Below, in pieces: positions 54,096 through 63,292 of a stretch of 64,000 bases of DNA; the stretch's first letter is position 1; every line of letters starts with the position of its first letter. A model generated the notes under the pieces. The model saw only the letters and a program-made list of their open reading frames with translations. It had not been told where the DNA came from and searched no databases. The stretch is from NCBI RefSeq assembly GCF_001187845.1, contig NZ_CP012160.1, positions 2,912,501-2,976,500 on the forward strand, given 5' to 3'. Both the position numbers and the translations under genes were made by a program. Source of the DNA: Octadecabacter temperatus. Its GTDB lineage: Bacteria; Pseudomonadota; Alphaproteobacteria; Rhodobacterales; Rhodobacteraceae.

Positions 54096-55673
54096 ATGCG
54101 CGATTTCCAACAACCCGGACGGTCCACTGTCTTTGCACAAAACGGCATCTGCGCCACGTCGCACCCTTTAGCAGCTAAAGTAGCGGTCCAAATCCTCGAG
54201 GCAGGCGGTAACGCGATGGACGCGGCCATTGCTGGCGCGGTTTTGCTTGGCATCTGCGAACCACAGTCTACCGGAATAGGTGGCGATGCATTTTGTTTGT
54301 TCAATGAGGCAGGATCGGACGAGGTTCTTGCGTTAAACGCGTCAGGTCGCGCACCAGCTGCGTTAGAAGCTGCGAAATTGCGGGCGCAAGGCATGGACGT
54401 TTTGCCGCTGGAATCGGTACACGCAATCAGTCTCCCCGGTGCGATGGACGGCTTTATTCGTCTTTCCAAAGACTACGGCAAACTCGGCTTGAAAGCGGCC
54501 CTCGCCCCAGCAATTTACTATGCAGATGCTGGCGTGCCCGTCGCGCCGAAGGTGGCGTTTGATTATGCCCAGTCCGGCAGCACACTGCACGGTGCTGGCC
54601 GAACGCATTACATGGCACAGGATAAACCCCTTACCACCGGTCAGATCTTCCGCTCTCCGATGCAGGCAGAGGTCTTGCGCCGCGTTTCAATGGATGGACG
54701 CGCTGGCTTCTATGAGGGCGAAGTCGCTGAAGACATGGTGAAGTCCCTGAACGCAGCTGGTGGCACCCATACACTTGAGGATTTCGCAAATGTCCGCTCC
54801 GATTATACGGCACCTGTCAGCGGTACCTACAAAGACATCGAACTGGTTGAGCACCCGCCCAATGGCCAAGGCGCAACCGCCATTTTGATGCTCAATATCC
54901 TCAAGCATTTCGATATCGCAGGGCTGGATCCAATGGGTACCCAACGCGCCCACCTTGAAGCCGAGGCCGCCAAGCTGGCCTATGACACCCGCAACCGCGT
55001 TATCGCAGACCCAGACCACACCGCGCGGCTTGATCACATGCTGAGCGCGGCAACGGCAGAAAAACTAGCGGGCCTTATCGACCCTAACAAAGCCCTAGAC
55101 CCATATTTACCAACCGCCGAGGCCGTGCACAAAGACACCGTTTACATCACCGTCGTCGACAAAGACCGCATGTGCGTGTCGATGATCTACTCAATCTTCC
55201 ACAGCTTCGGGTCCGGCATGGCATCCGACAAGTTTGGCATATTGTTCCAGAACCGCGCGGCAGGTTTCACCCTTGAAGAAGGCCACCCGAATGAAGCCGG
55301 CGGCGGCAAGCGCCCAATGCACACCATCATCCCCGGAATGGTCAAGCGCGACGGTAAAATTGAAATGCCGTTTGGCGTGATGGGCGGCGCCTATCAACCC
55401 TGTGGCCACGCTCGATTTCTGACGAACATGGAAGACTTTGGCATGGATGCACAAACCGCCATTGATGCACCACGCTGCTTTGCAGAGCATGGCGGTCTGA
55501 CGGTCGAAACCGGATATAGCGATAAAGTCGCGCAAGACCTCGCGGATTTGGGGCATATCGTCAAACGCGCGGACTCTCCAATTGGTGGCGCGCAAGCGAT
55601 CAAAGTACATCAAGACGGCCTACTGGAGGGCGCATCAGACCCGCGCAAGGATGGCATCGCCCTTGGATACTAA
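54096..55673 (+). CDS. Gamma-glutamyltransferase family protein
   Basis: 525 residues. An Ntn-hydrolase that self-cleaves and transfers or hydrolyses gamma-glutamyl groups, for example from glutathione. N-terminal GNAMDAAIAGAVLLGICEPQ and STGIGGDAFCLF are typical; the catalytic threonine that starts the small subunit is in HKDTVYITVVDKD, followed by GGGKRPMHTIIPGMV and FGVMGGAYQPCGH. No signal peptide, so this is a cytosolic type. ATG 54096 follows GGAG by six bases; the open frame upstream is not used. Confidence 0.94.
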   Translation: MRDFQQPGRSTVFAQNGICATSHPLAAKVAVQILEAGGNAMDAAIAGAVLLGICEPQSTGIGGDAFCLFNEAGSDEVLALNASGRAPAALEAAKLRAQGMDVLPLESVHAISLPGAMDGFIRLSKDYGKLGLKAALAPAIYYADAGVPVAPKVAFDYAQSGSTLHGAGRTHYMAQDKPLTTGQIFRSPMQAEVLRRVSMDGRAGFYEGEVAEDMVKSLNAAGGTHTLEDFANVRSDYTAPVSGTYKDIELVEHPPNGQGATAILMLNILKHFDIAGLDPMGTQRAHLEAEAAKLAYDTRNRVIADPDHTARLDHMLSAATAEKLAGLIDPNKALDPYLPTAEAVHKDTVYITVVDKDRMCVSMIYSIFHSFGSGMASDKFGILFQNRAAGFTLEEGHPNEAGGGKRPMHTIIPGMVKRDGKIEMPFGVMGGAYQPCGHARFLTNMEDFGMDAQTAIDAPRCFAEHGGLTVETGYSDKVAQDLADLGHIVKRADSPIGGAQAIKVHQDGLLEGASDPRKDGIALGY

Positions 55674-55674
55674 C

Positions 55675-55872
55675 ATGCTCAAGAAACGTCTGGCCCGCAC
55701 GTTCGGTCTGGCGTTTATGCTCGCCGGCGGGCTGCTTTGCGGTGTCGCTGTGTCAGACGCGCTGTCGCGCTGCCCCGGCATTCAATGCGAAGACGCAACA
55801 TTAAGCGTCGCAGTTTACGCCGCACTTTTCTCATTAGGTGGAATTTTGTTCTTTTGGGCGAAAAAGCCCTGA
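55675..55872 (+). CDS. Small membrane protein, 65 residues, unknown
   Basis: Starts one base after the GGT stop codon. The product has two hydrophobic helices (LARTFGLAFMLAGGLLCGVA and SVAVYAALFSLGGILFFWA) linked by a short loop with two cysteines (SRCPGIQCED), likely a disulfide in the periplasm, and ends WAKKP. Upstream GGAT is a weak binding site, so it is probably translated by coupling. No family recognised. Confidence 0.68.
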   Translation: MLKKRLARTFGLAFMLAGGLLCGVAVSDALSRCPGIQCEDATLSVAVYAALFSLGGILFFWAKKP

Positions 55873-55876
55873 CCGC

Positions 55877-56203
55877 TTAGTTCAGCTGGAAATGCAGCGG
55901 GTATTGGCCGTCCTCAAACGGGCCAAACAGATCATCTAGATCAGGGTGATCCACTGGCTGGCCGGAATAATCGGCGACCAAGTTCTGCTCAGAAACATAG
56001 GCGACGTAATGGGACTGATCATTTTCCGCCAACAGGTGGTAAAATGGTTGGTCCTTGGCAGGGCGCGCTTCTTCTGGAATGGCTTCGTACCATTCTTCAG
56101 TATTGGTAAACATTGCGTCCACGTCAAAAACCACACCACGGAAGGGATGCTTCCGATGGCGGACCACTTGGCCCAAGTAATATTTCGCGCGAGTTCTCAG
56201 CAT
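55877..56203 (-). CDS. hspQ: Heat shock protein HspQ
   Basis: 108 residues. Small protein of the YccV/HspQ family, described as a specificity factor for Lon protease and as binding hemimethylated DNA. Visible: KYYLGQVVRHRKHPFRGVVF at the start, then PFYHLLAEN and YVAYVSEQNLV. No clear sigma-32 promoter seen upstream, despite the name. Convergent with the 65-residue gene, 4 bases apart. Confidence 0.95.
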   Translation of the reverse strand: MLRTRAKYYLGQVVRHRKHPFRGVVFDVDAMFTNTEEWYEAIPEEARPAKDQPFYHLLAENDQSHYVAYVSEQNLVADYSGQPVDHPDLDDLFGPFEDGQYPLHFQLN

Positions 56204-56600
56204 AGTTTTACGGCCCCTTAAGGGTTATTAGTCAAACAAACCCACTTATGTCCATGCAAACACGGCAAAAAATTAGGAAACAAACTGTGCTCCTAACCCA
56301 AAGCGAATTGGAAACCGTCACGTAGATGTTTCGTTCGTCTCTCGCAAGGTTGGCCTTGCTGAGGTTAAAGAACAATTACCCTATTGAATTTGCATCAATA
56401 TTCGAGGTGCTTTGCTTCGAATTCTAGTGTCTTTTCGCCAACCCCAAGCGATGCGCAACTTGTAGTTGCGGCGCCCGCAAAACCGGCAGTGGTCAGTTTC
56501 CCGCTCATCCTCGCATTTGTGAACTGAAATCATCGCGAAACCGGTTCCCAGTTGGCCTGACGTTTGCTAAACTCACCTCAATAAAACTAATAAATAAGCG
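56204..56600. other. AT-richer intergenic region, no recognised gene
   Basis: 397 bases between divergent hspQ and the transglycosylase-like gene. A 33-codon frame begins at about 56326 (MFRSSLARLALLRLKNNYP...) and stops before 56430; it has no ribosome binding site and could be a gene remnant. Nothing else resembles a feature. Confidence 0.5.
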
Positions 56601-57197
56601 ATGAGGCATATGAGCAAACTCTTTCGCGCCTGTGTACTACTGTTAATCTTGGGAAGCTGCGGCGCCCGAGACGGTTCTGCGCCGCGCAATCTAGACAACG
56701 CCTGTTCCATTCTTACGGAGCGCCCGCACTATGTGCGTGCATTCAAGGCGGCTGAACGTAATTGGGGTGTCGAAACCCACGTTCTGATGGCGATGATCTA
56801 TCAGGAAAGCAAATTCATCTCTAACAACCGACCTCCGCATACTTATGCATTGGGTGTAATCCCGACAGGGCGTCAGTCGTCCGCACTTGGCTATAGCCAA
56901 GCGCTGAACGGCACATGGGAAGAATACGTGGACCAAGAAGGTGGACGTGGATCTGATCGCACGAACATCTCCGACGCGACCAACTTTATGGGTTGGTACA
57001 TGACGGCGACGGTACGTGAAAACGGTATCGCGTTGGACGACACCTACAACCAGTATCTCGCCTATCATGACGGGCGCACCGGCTGGCGTCGCGGCACGTA
57101 CCGCTCAAAGCCTTGGTTGGTTCGCATTGCGGGTGAAGTTCGCGACCGCGCTGAATTGTATGATGCGCAACTGCGCAGCTGTCGCCAGTTCCGTTGA
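56601..57197 (+). CDS. Lysozyme-fold (SLT-like) lipoprotein
   Basis: 198 residues with a lipoprotein signal (lipobox LGSC at about 17-20). The mature part has the lytic-transglycosylase-like fold: MAMIYQESKFISNNR with the expected catalytic glutamate, YALGVIPTGRQSSALGYSQA in place of the usual GLMQ segment, and NQYLAYHDGRTGWRRGTYRS. It should cut or bind peptidoglycan from a membrane anchor. The start may also be Met4 (56610), nearer a GAGG site. Followed 20 bases later by a ParB-like gene. Confidence 0.87.
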   Translation: MRHMSKLFRACVLLLILGSCGARDGSAPRNLDNACSILTERPHYVRAFKAAERNWGVETHVLMAMIYQESKFISNNRPPHTYALGVIPTGRQSSALGYSQALNGTWEEYVDQEGGRGSDRTNISDATNFMGWYMTATVRENGIALDDTYNQYLAYHDGRTGWRRGTYRSKPWLVRIAGEVRDRAELYDAQLRSCRQFR

Positions 57198-57217
57198 CCC
57201 TATTGAGAGCGTAGCCA

Positions 57218-57601
57218 ATGGTGATACGCCCTCAGTACCATTTTCGCGACGGGCCAAACGGTCTGCATGCGTGGGACGTGCGCAAACTAGCTGCTTTCGC
57301 GGCTGAATTGCCCGTGGTGGATATTCCATTGGCGGACATTGGTGAACTTGATGAAACCTATTGGTACGAACATGCGCAACCCACGACACGCTCTGTCGCG
57401 GTTCATGCGGCGCAAATCGAAGCGGCTGATTTAAAGTATCCAATCATACTATGCGCAGACGGCCGTTTGATGGATGGAATGCACCGCGTTGCGAAGGCCT
57501 ATATGCTTGGGCTCGAGAGCATAAAAGCAACCCGACTCCCGCATACGCCAGAGCCGGATTACGTTGGGGTTGCCCCAGATGATTTACCTTACGAGGGTTA
57601 G
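57218..57601 (+). CDS. ParB/sulfiredoxin-fold-like small protein
   Basis: 127 residues. The C-terminal half contains YPIILCADGRLMDGMHRVAK, matching the 'PI.L..DG.L.DG.HR..A' pattern of ParB/Srx-like nuclease domains; the N-terminal half provides short strands (LPVVDIPLADIGEL). No helix-turn-helix is present, so it is not a partition ParB. It follows the lysozyme-fold lipoprotein and overlaps the convergent lolA by four bases. The role is unknown; nucleotide or small ligand binding is possible. Confidence 0.72.
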   Translation: MVIRPQYHFRDGPNGLHAWDVRKLAAFAAELPVVDIPLADIGELDETYWYEHAQPTTRSVAVHAAQIEAADLKYPIILCADGRLMDGMHRVAKAYMLGLESIKATRLPHTPEPDYVGVAPDDLPYEG

Positions 57602-58215
57602 TTCCCCCAATTCCGTATCTCACGTTGGATGTTGAACAGAATGTCCGGCACGTTTCCATCCTTTGCCAGATCACCAAGGATTACGGTTGTCTGCTGGCCC
57701 GTATCATCCGTCACAATCCACTGGCGCAGCTCAACCGGGCTGGACGTATACACCATCTGGATGCTGCCATACTCAGGGTGATCCGGATCCTGTGCCGTGA
57801 TCGTCGTCGTCGTGCCGTCGCTCGTGTGGCCAGTCACCATATTCGTGCGTGTCAGGTCAATGTTACGTTCAAGAATAATCTTTAGCGGTGTTTGGTTCAA
57901 CGGATACCGATCCGGCCCCGTATCAGAACGCGGATCAAAGATCGCAACTTGGCCACCGCCCGCAACGACAAGCGACTCCTCAGGCGGATTGTACTCAAAC
58001 CGCACGCGATTTGGCCGCTTGATATAAATGGTACCCGTGGAAATCGTGCCATCCGCGTTGATCTGCGTGAATTCACCTTCCGCACTGGTAAACGAGTTCA
58101 GGTAACTGGACACCTGCCCCAATGAGAGCAGTTGCGCAGAAGACGGTGAAGCCGCGAACCCTGCAAGCGCAAGGGGGACAGCCAAAAGACAAAGTCGACG
58201 TGTAATCATATTCAT
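57598..58215 (-). CDS. lolA: Outer-membrane lipoprotein carrier protein LolA
   Basis: 205 residues with a signal peptide (about 1-27, cleaved after SSA). LolA ferries lipoproteins through the periplasm to the outer membrane. The half-barrel strands are visible: LNSFTSAEGEFTQINADGTI, GTIYIKRPNRVRFEYNPPEE and the VILGDL element. It will act on the lipoproteins encoded across this window. Confidence 0.93.
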   Translation of the reverse strand: MNMITRRLCLLAVPLALAGFAASPSSAQLLSLGQVSSYLNSFTSAEGEFTQINADGTISTGTIYIKRPNRVRFEYNPPEESLVVAGGGQVAIFDPRSDTGPDRYPLNQTPLKIILERNIDLTRTNMVTGHTSDGTTTTITAQDPDHPEYGSIQMVYTSSPVELRQWIVTDDTGQQTTVILGDLAKDGNVPDILFNIQREIRNWGN

Positions 58216-58352
58216 AACAGATACCTAAGCTGGGTTACCGGGCATTACACCCTTGAATGCAACAAACTTGGCCATGCTGTCCATGCTAGGCAATATCACG
58301 CCATTTGATAGGCGATAGCAACGCGGGGGACGGCGCCGTCCCCCGCATCATT

Positions 58353-59762
58353 TTAGGATAACATCCGTCGCAGGATCGGAATGCGTGAAATCACGAGGAA
58401 ATCCAACACCAGAACCGCCAAAAGGGTGAGACCCGCCAATGGGAATGCCAGCGATACCGCCAACCCAACCAAGACCGCGCCCTGCCACAACGGCATGTCA
58501 CGCGGCATCGACGGCGCAGCAATCCGGCCTGCTTTGCTTGGCCGGCGCATCCACCACATGACCACGCCACTTACACTCAGGAAAATCACCATCAGGCAGA
58601 ACACCGTGTTCACAATGATATTCCAAATCCCCATATCCCCTTCGTGCAAAGCAATCCCAACAGCCATGCCTTGCCCGTAGATCGAATAATCCTCAAACCG
58701 CACATCCGCGAGGATACGTCCCGTGTATTGGTCGATATGAACCGTGCGGTCATCGGTTGGGTTAGCGCTGTCGTTGCTCATGGAATCGCGCGAGATCGTC
58801 CAAACGCCGGTCTCCCCAGACGGGAGGTTCAATTGGAACCGTGCATCATACCCGATTTGGCGAGCGAACGTCGTAACGGTATCAATGTTGACGGGCTGTC
58901 CCTCAGACAATCCTGTCACACCAACATCAGACCCTGACGCGGGCATCGGCGTTTGCTCTAGCGCCCATGGAACCTCTTCAGTCGCACCATGGTTCATGCT
59001 TGCGTGGGTCACGTCAGACAATGGCGCACCCCATTTCTCGGCTGGAAATGTGCTCCAGGCTTGAACGAACTTTCCGCCCCAGATTCCAGCCCAAGCCAGA
59101 CCTGACAACAGAAACAACACCAACAAAACTGAAACCCACGCACCAATCGTCGCGTGTAGTGTTTTCCAAAGGCTACGACGGCGTGCAGTGAATTTCGGAA
59201 TCAACGCCCGAAACCCTTCGCCGTTGCGGGGCCACCACAGATACATCCCCGTCGCAATCAGAACCATCGTTAGGGACGCCGCGATCTCGATCATACGGTC
59301 GCCCGTCACACCCAACAGAACCGTGCCGTGAATATCATTGGCAAAGTCATACCAACCTTCACGCCGCACCGCACTCGACATGATTTCAGCCGTGTAAGGG
59401 TTCACCGCAACCATCGTGGCAACGCCGTCCAAATCCACGCGAAACAGCGCCACCAAATCATCGCCGCGCGGTGCCACATATTGCACCAACGTCGACCCCG
59501 GTACCGATTGCACTGCGGCGTCAGACAGTTCGGACACGGGCAACACCTGTTCCTGTGGTGTCACATTAATCCATTCACCATCGCGCCCCGACAGCACACT
59601 GATCCAGAGCATCACAAGCCCCGTCAACGCCAGCATGATCAGAAATGGGATGACATATAGCCCTGCGTAAAAGTGCCAACGCCAAGCTGCTTTATATAAA
59701 ATATTCGTACGGTCAGATTGCACCTGTGCATCCGAAACCGCGTTCGGTTCGATTGAGACCAT
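58353..59762 (-). CDS. PepSY-associated membrane protein
   Basis: 469 residues. Four membrane helices: about 30-55, 180-200, 225-250 and 400-420 with another pair near the C-terminus. The N-terminal AAWRWHFYAGLYVIPFLIML is the start of the PepSY_TM family, the central periplasmic loops carry PepSY-like domains (VDLDGVATMVAVNPYTAEIM; RTVHIDQYTGRILADVRFED), followed by GQGMAVGIALHEGDMG. Members often act with iron or siderophore uptake as inner-membrane ferric reductases. It follows a small exported protein gene by 36 bases. Confidence 0.9.
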   Translation of the reverse strand: MVSIEPNAVSDAQVQSDRTNILYKAAWRWHFYAGLYVIPFLIMLALTGLVMLWISVLSGRDGEWINVTPQEQVLPVSELSDAAVQSVPGSTLVQYVAPRGDDLVALFRVDLDGVATMVAVNPYTAEIMSSAVRREGWYDFANDIHGTVLLGVTGDRMIEIAASLTMVLIATGMYLWWPRNGEGFRALIPKFTARRRSLWKTLHATIGAWVSVLLVLFLLSGLAWAGIWGGKFVQAWSTFPAEKWGAPLSDVTHASMNHGATEEVPWALEQTPMPASGSDVGVTGLSEGQPVNIDTVTTFARQIGYDARFQLNLPSGETGVWTISRDSMSNDSANPTDDRTVHIDQYTGRILADVRFEDYSIYGQGMAVGIALHEGDMGIWNIIVNTVFCLMVIFLSVSGVVMWWMRRPSKAGRIAAPSMPRDMPLWQGAVLVGLAVSLAFPLAGLTLLAVLVLDFLVISRIPILRRMLS

Positions 59763-59798
59763 GGGTCCCTCCTGTAATTGAAATCAAAATGAGTGAGT

Positions 59799-60176
59799 TC
59801 AAATACGGGTGGGCGGTCCTCTAACGCGGATACTGGAATTCGGACGCTGGTCCCCAAGAACTGCGCCAACGGGTAGGACAACATCCATATCAAACGCGAC
59901 GATGGACATCGAAGGTGGGTAGGCGTTGTAATGAAGTGTGGCAGCAACTTGTACGGCCCAACCACAGGGGTTTTCATCCCCGTGGTCCTGCGCGCCATCC
60001 AGATCAAGAACCATTGTTATAGGGCCATCGCCCGTACACAGCACGACCTCAAACCCGTCATCTGATTGGGTAACCATCACACCAGGTGCGATCAGTGACA
60101 CCAGTACAAACGGAACAAAGGCAAGACGGCACAAAGCCATCGCCACGTTCTGAAATACTGAAACCGAACCAACCAT
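59799..60176 (-). CDS. Small exported protein, DUF2946-like
   Basis: 125 residues. A hydrophobic N-terminal segment (MALCRLAFVPFVLVSLIAPG) looks like a signal peptide. The pattern 'PGVM...DDGFEVVLCTGDGP' and a later CGWA recall DUF2946 proteins, small exported proteins with paired cysteines often beside PepSY or copper/TonB genes. The start may be Met13 (60140). First gene of a two-gene unit with the PepSY protein. Confidence 0.65.
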   Translation of the reverse strand: MVGSVSVFQNVAMALCRLAFVPFVLVSLIAPGVMVTQSDDGFEVVLCTGDGPITMVLDLDGAQDHGDENPCGWAVQVAATLHYNAYPPSMSIVAFDMDVVLPVGAVLGDQRPNSSIRVRGPPTRI

Positions 60177-60263
60177 GACGCACCGATTACACGAACCCGT
60201 GATCAGTTCCAGCGACTTTTAAAGACGTTCCGATTAGCGCGCGGAAAAGTCGCGCGCTAAAGG

Positions 60264-63200
60264 TTATTGGCGTTCAGGAATCAGGATTTCGCGTTTGCCT
60301 ACATGGTTCGCGGACGACACGATACCTTGGTCTTCCATCTGCTCAACCAAGCGCGCGGCCTTGTTATAACCGATCGCAAGTTTGCGCTGGATGTAGGACG
60401 TCGAACATTTGCGATCCTTGGCAACGATGGCAACAGCCGTATCGTATAGTGCATCTTCACCATCTGTATTGCCACCAAGTCCAAGCACTTCATCAATACT
60501 GCTTGCACTATCTTCTGCAGGACCTTCGACAACACCGCTAAAGTACTCCGGTGGACCGTAAGCCTTCAGGTACGTCACGATCTCTTCAACTTCTTCATCC
60601 GAACAGAACGGGCCGTGTACACGCGTGATTTTCGAACCACCCGCCATATAAAGCATGTCACCCATCCCAAGCAGCTGTTCCGCACCTTGCTCACCTAGAA
60701 TGGTGCGCGAGTCGATCTTGGACGTCACTTGGAACGAAATCCGTGTGGGGAAGTTGGCCTTAATCGTACCCGTAATAACATCAACCGACGGACGCTGCGT
60801 GGCCATGATCAGGTGAATACCGGACGCACGCGCCATTTGCGCAAGACGCTGGATGCAGGCTTCGATCTCCTTACCCGCAACCATCATCAGGTCGGCCATC
60901 TCGTCCACAACAACGACGATGTATGGCAGAACTTCTGGCTGAAACTCATCCGTCTCAAACACTGGCTCGCCTGTGTCATCATCAAACCCAGTCTGAACCG
61001 TACGGTTAAACTGCTCACCCTTTGCAAGCGCATCTTTCACGCGGCCATTATAACCGTCGATGTTGCGCACGCCCATCTTGGACATCTTGCGGTAACGTTC
61101 TTCCATCTCACCGACGACCCATTTCAAGGCAACAACGGCCTTCTTCGGGTCCGTGACAACAGGCGACAACAGGTGCGGGATGCCGTCATAAACGGACAGT
61201 TCCAGCATCTTAGGGTCAATCATGATCAAACGACATTCTTCCGGCGTCAGCTTATACAGCAGCGACAAGATCATTGTGTTGATCGCCACAGACTTACCGG
61301 AACCCGTTGTACCCGCGATCAAAAGGTGCGGCATCTTCGCAAGGTTCGCGATGATCGGCTCACCGCCAATGTCTTTACCCAACGCCAACGGCAGCTTCAT
61401 GTTGCTATCGCCAAAATCACGTGCGGCAATCATCTCGCGCAGAACAACCATTTCACGGTTTTCATTTGGAAGTTCGATACCAATGACCGAACGACCCGGA
61501 ACCGTAGAAACACGTGCCGACAACGCGGACATGGAACGCGCGATATCATCGGCCAAACCGATAACGCGGCTGGCTTTCAAACCGGGTGCAGGTTCAAGCT
61601 CATACATTGTGACTACGGGGCCTGGGCGAACCGAAACGATATCGCCTTTTACGCCGTAATCATCCAGCACGCTTTCCAACATGCGTGCGTTTTCCTCAAG
61701 TGCTTCGTCAGACAACACATGTCGCTTCACTTCGGATGGTGATGCCAAAAGACTAAGCGGCGGCATTTCATAGGCCGGACGTTTGTCGTCAAATTTCAAT
61801 GCTGGCTGCGCTTCTGCCTTCGCTTGGCGCGACGGCTGCACGACTTTACGTGCAGGATATTGAACAACTGCTTTGGCTTCCGGAACCGGAACCGCCGCTG
61901 GCGTGAACGCCGCCGCAGGTTCTTCCATAGGTGCCACATCTACAGACGCATATTCCATCGCCGGCTCAACATAATCTTCAACGAATTCCGCCATAGGTGC
62001 TTCAGTCGGCGCGGCCATCTCCAACGCCGCCTTTTGTTCTGTGTTCAGTACAAGTGGGCGTGGTCCGGTGTGACGTTCAACAGGTGGTTCAACACGCGCT
62101 TCTTGCGGTTGTTCCATACGGCTGGCAATCGCAGCGGTGATCGCTGGGTTCACACCCGGCTTCGTTGCGATTTGTACTTCTTGTGGTTGGCCAGAACGCG
62201 TGCGTACGGCATTGGCGATACGCGCTGAAATACGGTCGTTGTCCGCAGCAGGAACGTCGCCATCCATGCTCGGTTCTTCGATCAGCTCGGGCTCTGGCAT
62301 CGGGTCGGCGCGTTTGAAAACGGACGCGAACAAACCTTGCTTTTGCTCTGGTTCAGCGTGACGCACAGGGGCGGCTAACGGTGCCGGTGTTGCAGATGCA
62401 ATCGGTGCTGCGTCACCTTCAATCGGATCAAAATCTTCGTAGCGTGTTGGCATCGCAGGGTTCGCGCGCACCACGGCTGCAACGCGTGCAGTTTCTTGGG
62501 CCATTGCGGGTGCTGGAATAGCACGTGCCGCTTCTAGCTCGGCTTCATACTCTGCCTTTTCTTGGCGTGTCAGCTCGCGGCGCTCTTGCACCTTCGTTCC
62601 CAACGCTTGCGCACCTTTATAAGACGCCGACGCCGTCTGCCCGAGGAGCTTCAGAACACCGGAATATGCAACGATCAACCCGACCAATAGGAAACGACCC
62701 AAACGTCTAATCTCAACCATGGTAAAGCCCAGCGCGAACGCCATCAGCGCAACAACACCCAAGCCCATCACAAACGACATCAATTTCACACTGAACGTCG
62801 CACCAAACGGCAGGATCGTCAGCAGGATCGACAAGATCATGTCGCCAAAATGCCCGCCAAGACCAAAGCTTTCGTCCCAACCAGCGCCCGGTGACAGTGT
62901 CGCCGCGTAAATCGCGGTCACAGCAATCGCGATAGGCGCGAAAATAACGCGACCCAACGCGCGCTCTTGGCCACGGTGCAGCGTGAAACGCAAACCCCAT
63001 GCCATCAAAACAGTCGGCACCATCCAAGACGCATACCCAACAATCATAAACAGCGCCGCGGCAAACGACGCACCTGGCCGACCCAGCCAGTTCTGAACAG
63101 GGGCATCCGTAGCGGACATGAAATTCGGATCATCCGGCGCATAGGACCAAAGCATCATCGCAACCATCAGGCCGACCACAAATAGGCCAATCCCCACCAG

Positions 63201-63281
63201 CTCGCGCCCGCGTTTTTCAATCGCAGCTTGCGTCGAGCTATCCAAAAGTGGGTCTCTTTGTCGAGTCTGATATGAAGCCAT
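60264..63281 (-). CDS. ftsK: DNA translocase FtsK
   Basis: 1005 residues. N-terminal four-helix membrane domain (about 20-200), a long alanine/proline/glutamate-rich linker (about 240-520), the RecA-like motor with Walker [20 protein letters not shown] and Walker [16 protein letters not shown], and the C-terminal winged-helix gamma domain ([20 protein letters not shown]) that recognises KOPS. FtsK couples cell division to chromosome dimer resolution. ATG 63281 with GAGGAA upstream is used; an in-frame GTG five codons earlier is unlikely. Confidence 0.98.
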   Translation of the reverse strand: MASYQTRQRDPLLDSSTQAAIEKRGRELVGIGLFVVGLMVAMMLWSYAPDDPNFMSATDAPVQNWLGRPGASFAAALFMIVGYASWMVPTVLMAWGLRFTLHRGQERALGRVIFAPIAIAVTAIYAATLSPGAGWDESFGLGGHFGDMILSILLTILPFGATFSVKLMSFVMGLGVVALMAFALGFTMVEIRRLGRFLLVGLIVAYSGVLKLLGQTASASYKGAQALGTKVQERRELTRQEKAEYEAELEAARAIPAPAMAQETARVAAVVRANPAMPTRYEDFDPIEGDAAPIASATPAPLAAPVRHAEPEQKQGLFASVFKRADPMPEPELIEEPSMDGDVPAADNDRISARIANAVRTRSGQPQEVQIATKPGVNPAITAAIASRMEQPQEARVEPPVERHTGPRPLVLNTEQKAALEMAAPTEAPMAEFVEDYVEPAMEYASVDVAPMEEPAAAFTPAAVPVPEAKAVVQYPARKVVQPSRQAKAEAQPALKFDDKRPAYEMPPLSLLASPSEVKRHVLSDEALEENARMLESVLDDYGVKGDIVSVRPGPVVTMYELEPAPGLKASRVIGLADDIARSMSALSARVSTVPGRSVIGIELPNENREMVVLREMIAARDFGDSNMKLPLALGKDIGGEPIIANLAKMPHLLIAGTTGSGKSVAINTMILSLLYKLTPEECRLIMIDPKMLELSVYDGIPHLLSPVVTDPKKAVVALKWVVGEMEERYRKMSKMGVRNIDGYNGRVKDALAKGEQFNRTVQTGFDDDTGEPVFETDEFQPEVLPYIVVVVDEMADLMMVAGKEIEACIQRLAQMARASGIHLIMATQRPSVDVITGTIKANFPTRISFQVTSKIDSRTILGEQGAEQLLGMGDMLYMAGGSKITRVHGPFCSDEEVEEIVTYLKAYGPPEYFSGVVEGPAEDSASSIDEVLGLGGNTDGEDALYDTAVAIVAKDRKCSTSYIQRKLAIGYNKAARLVEQMEDQGIVSSANHVGKREILIPERQ

Positions 63282-63292
63282 TTTGCCGTTCC

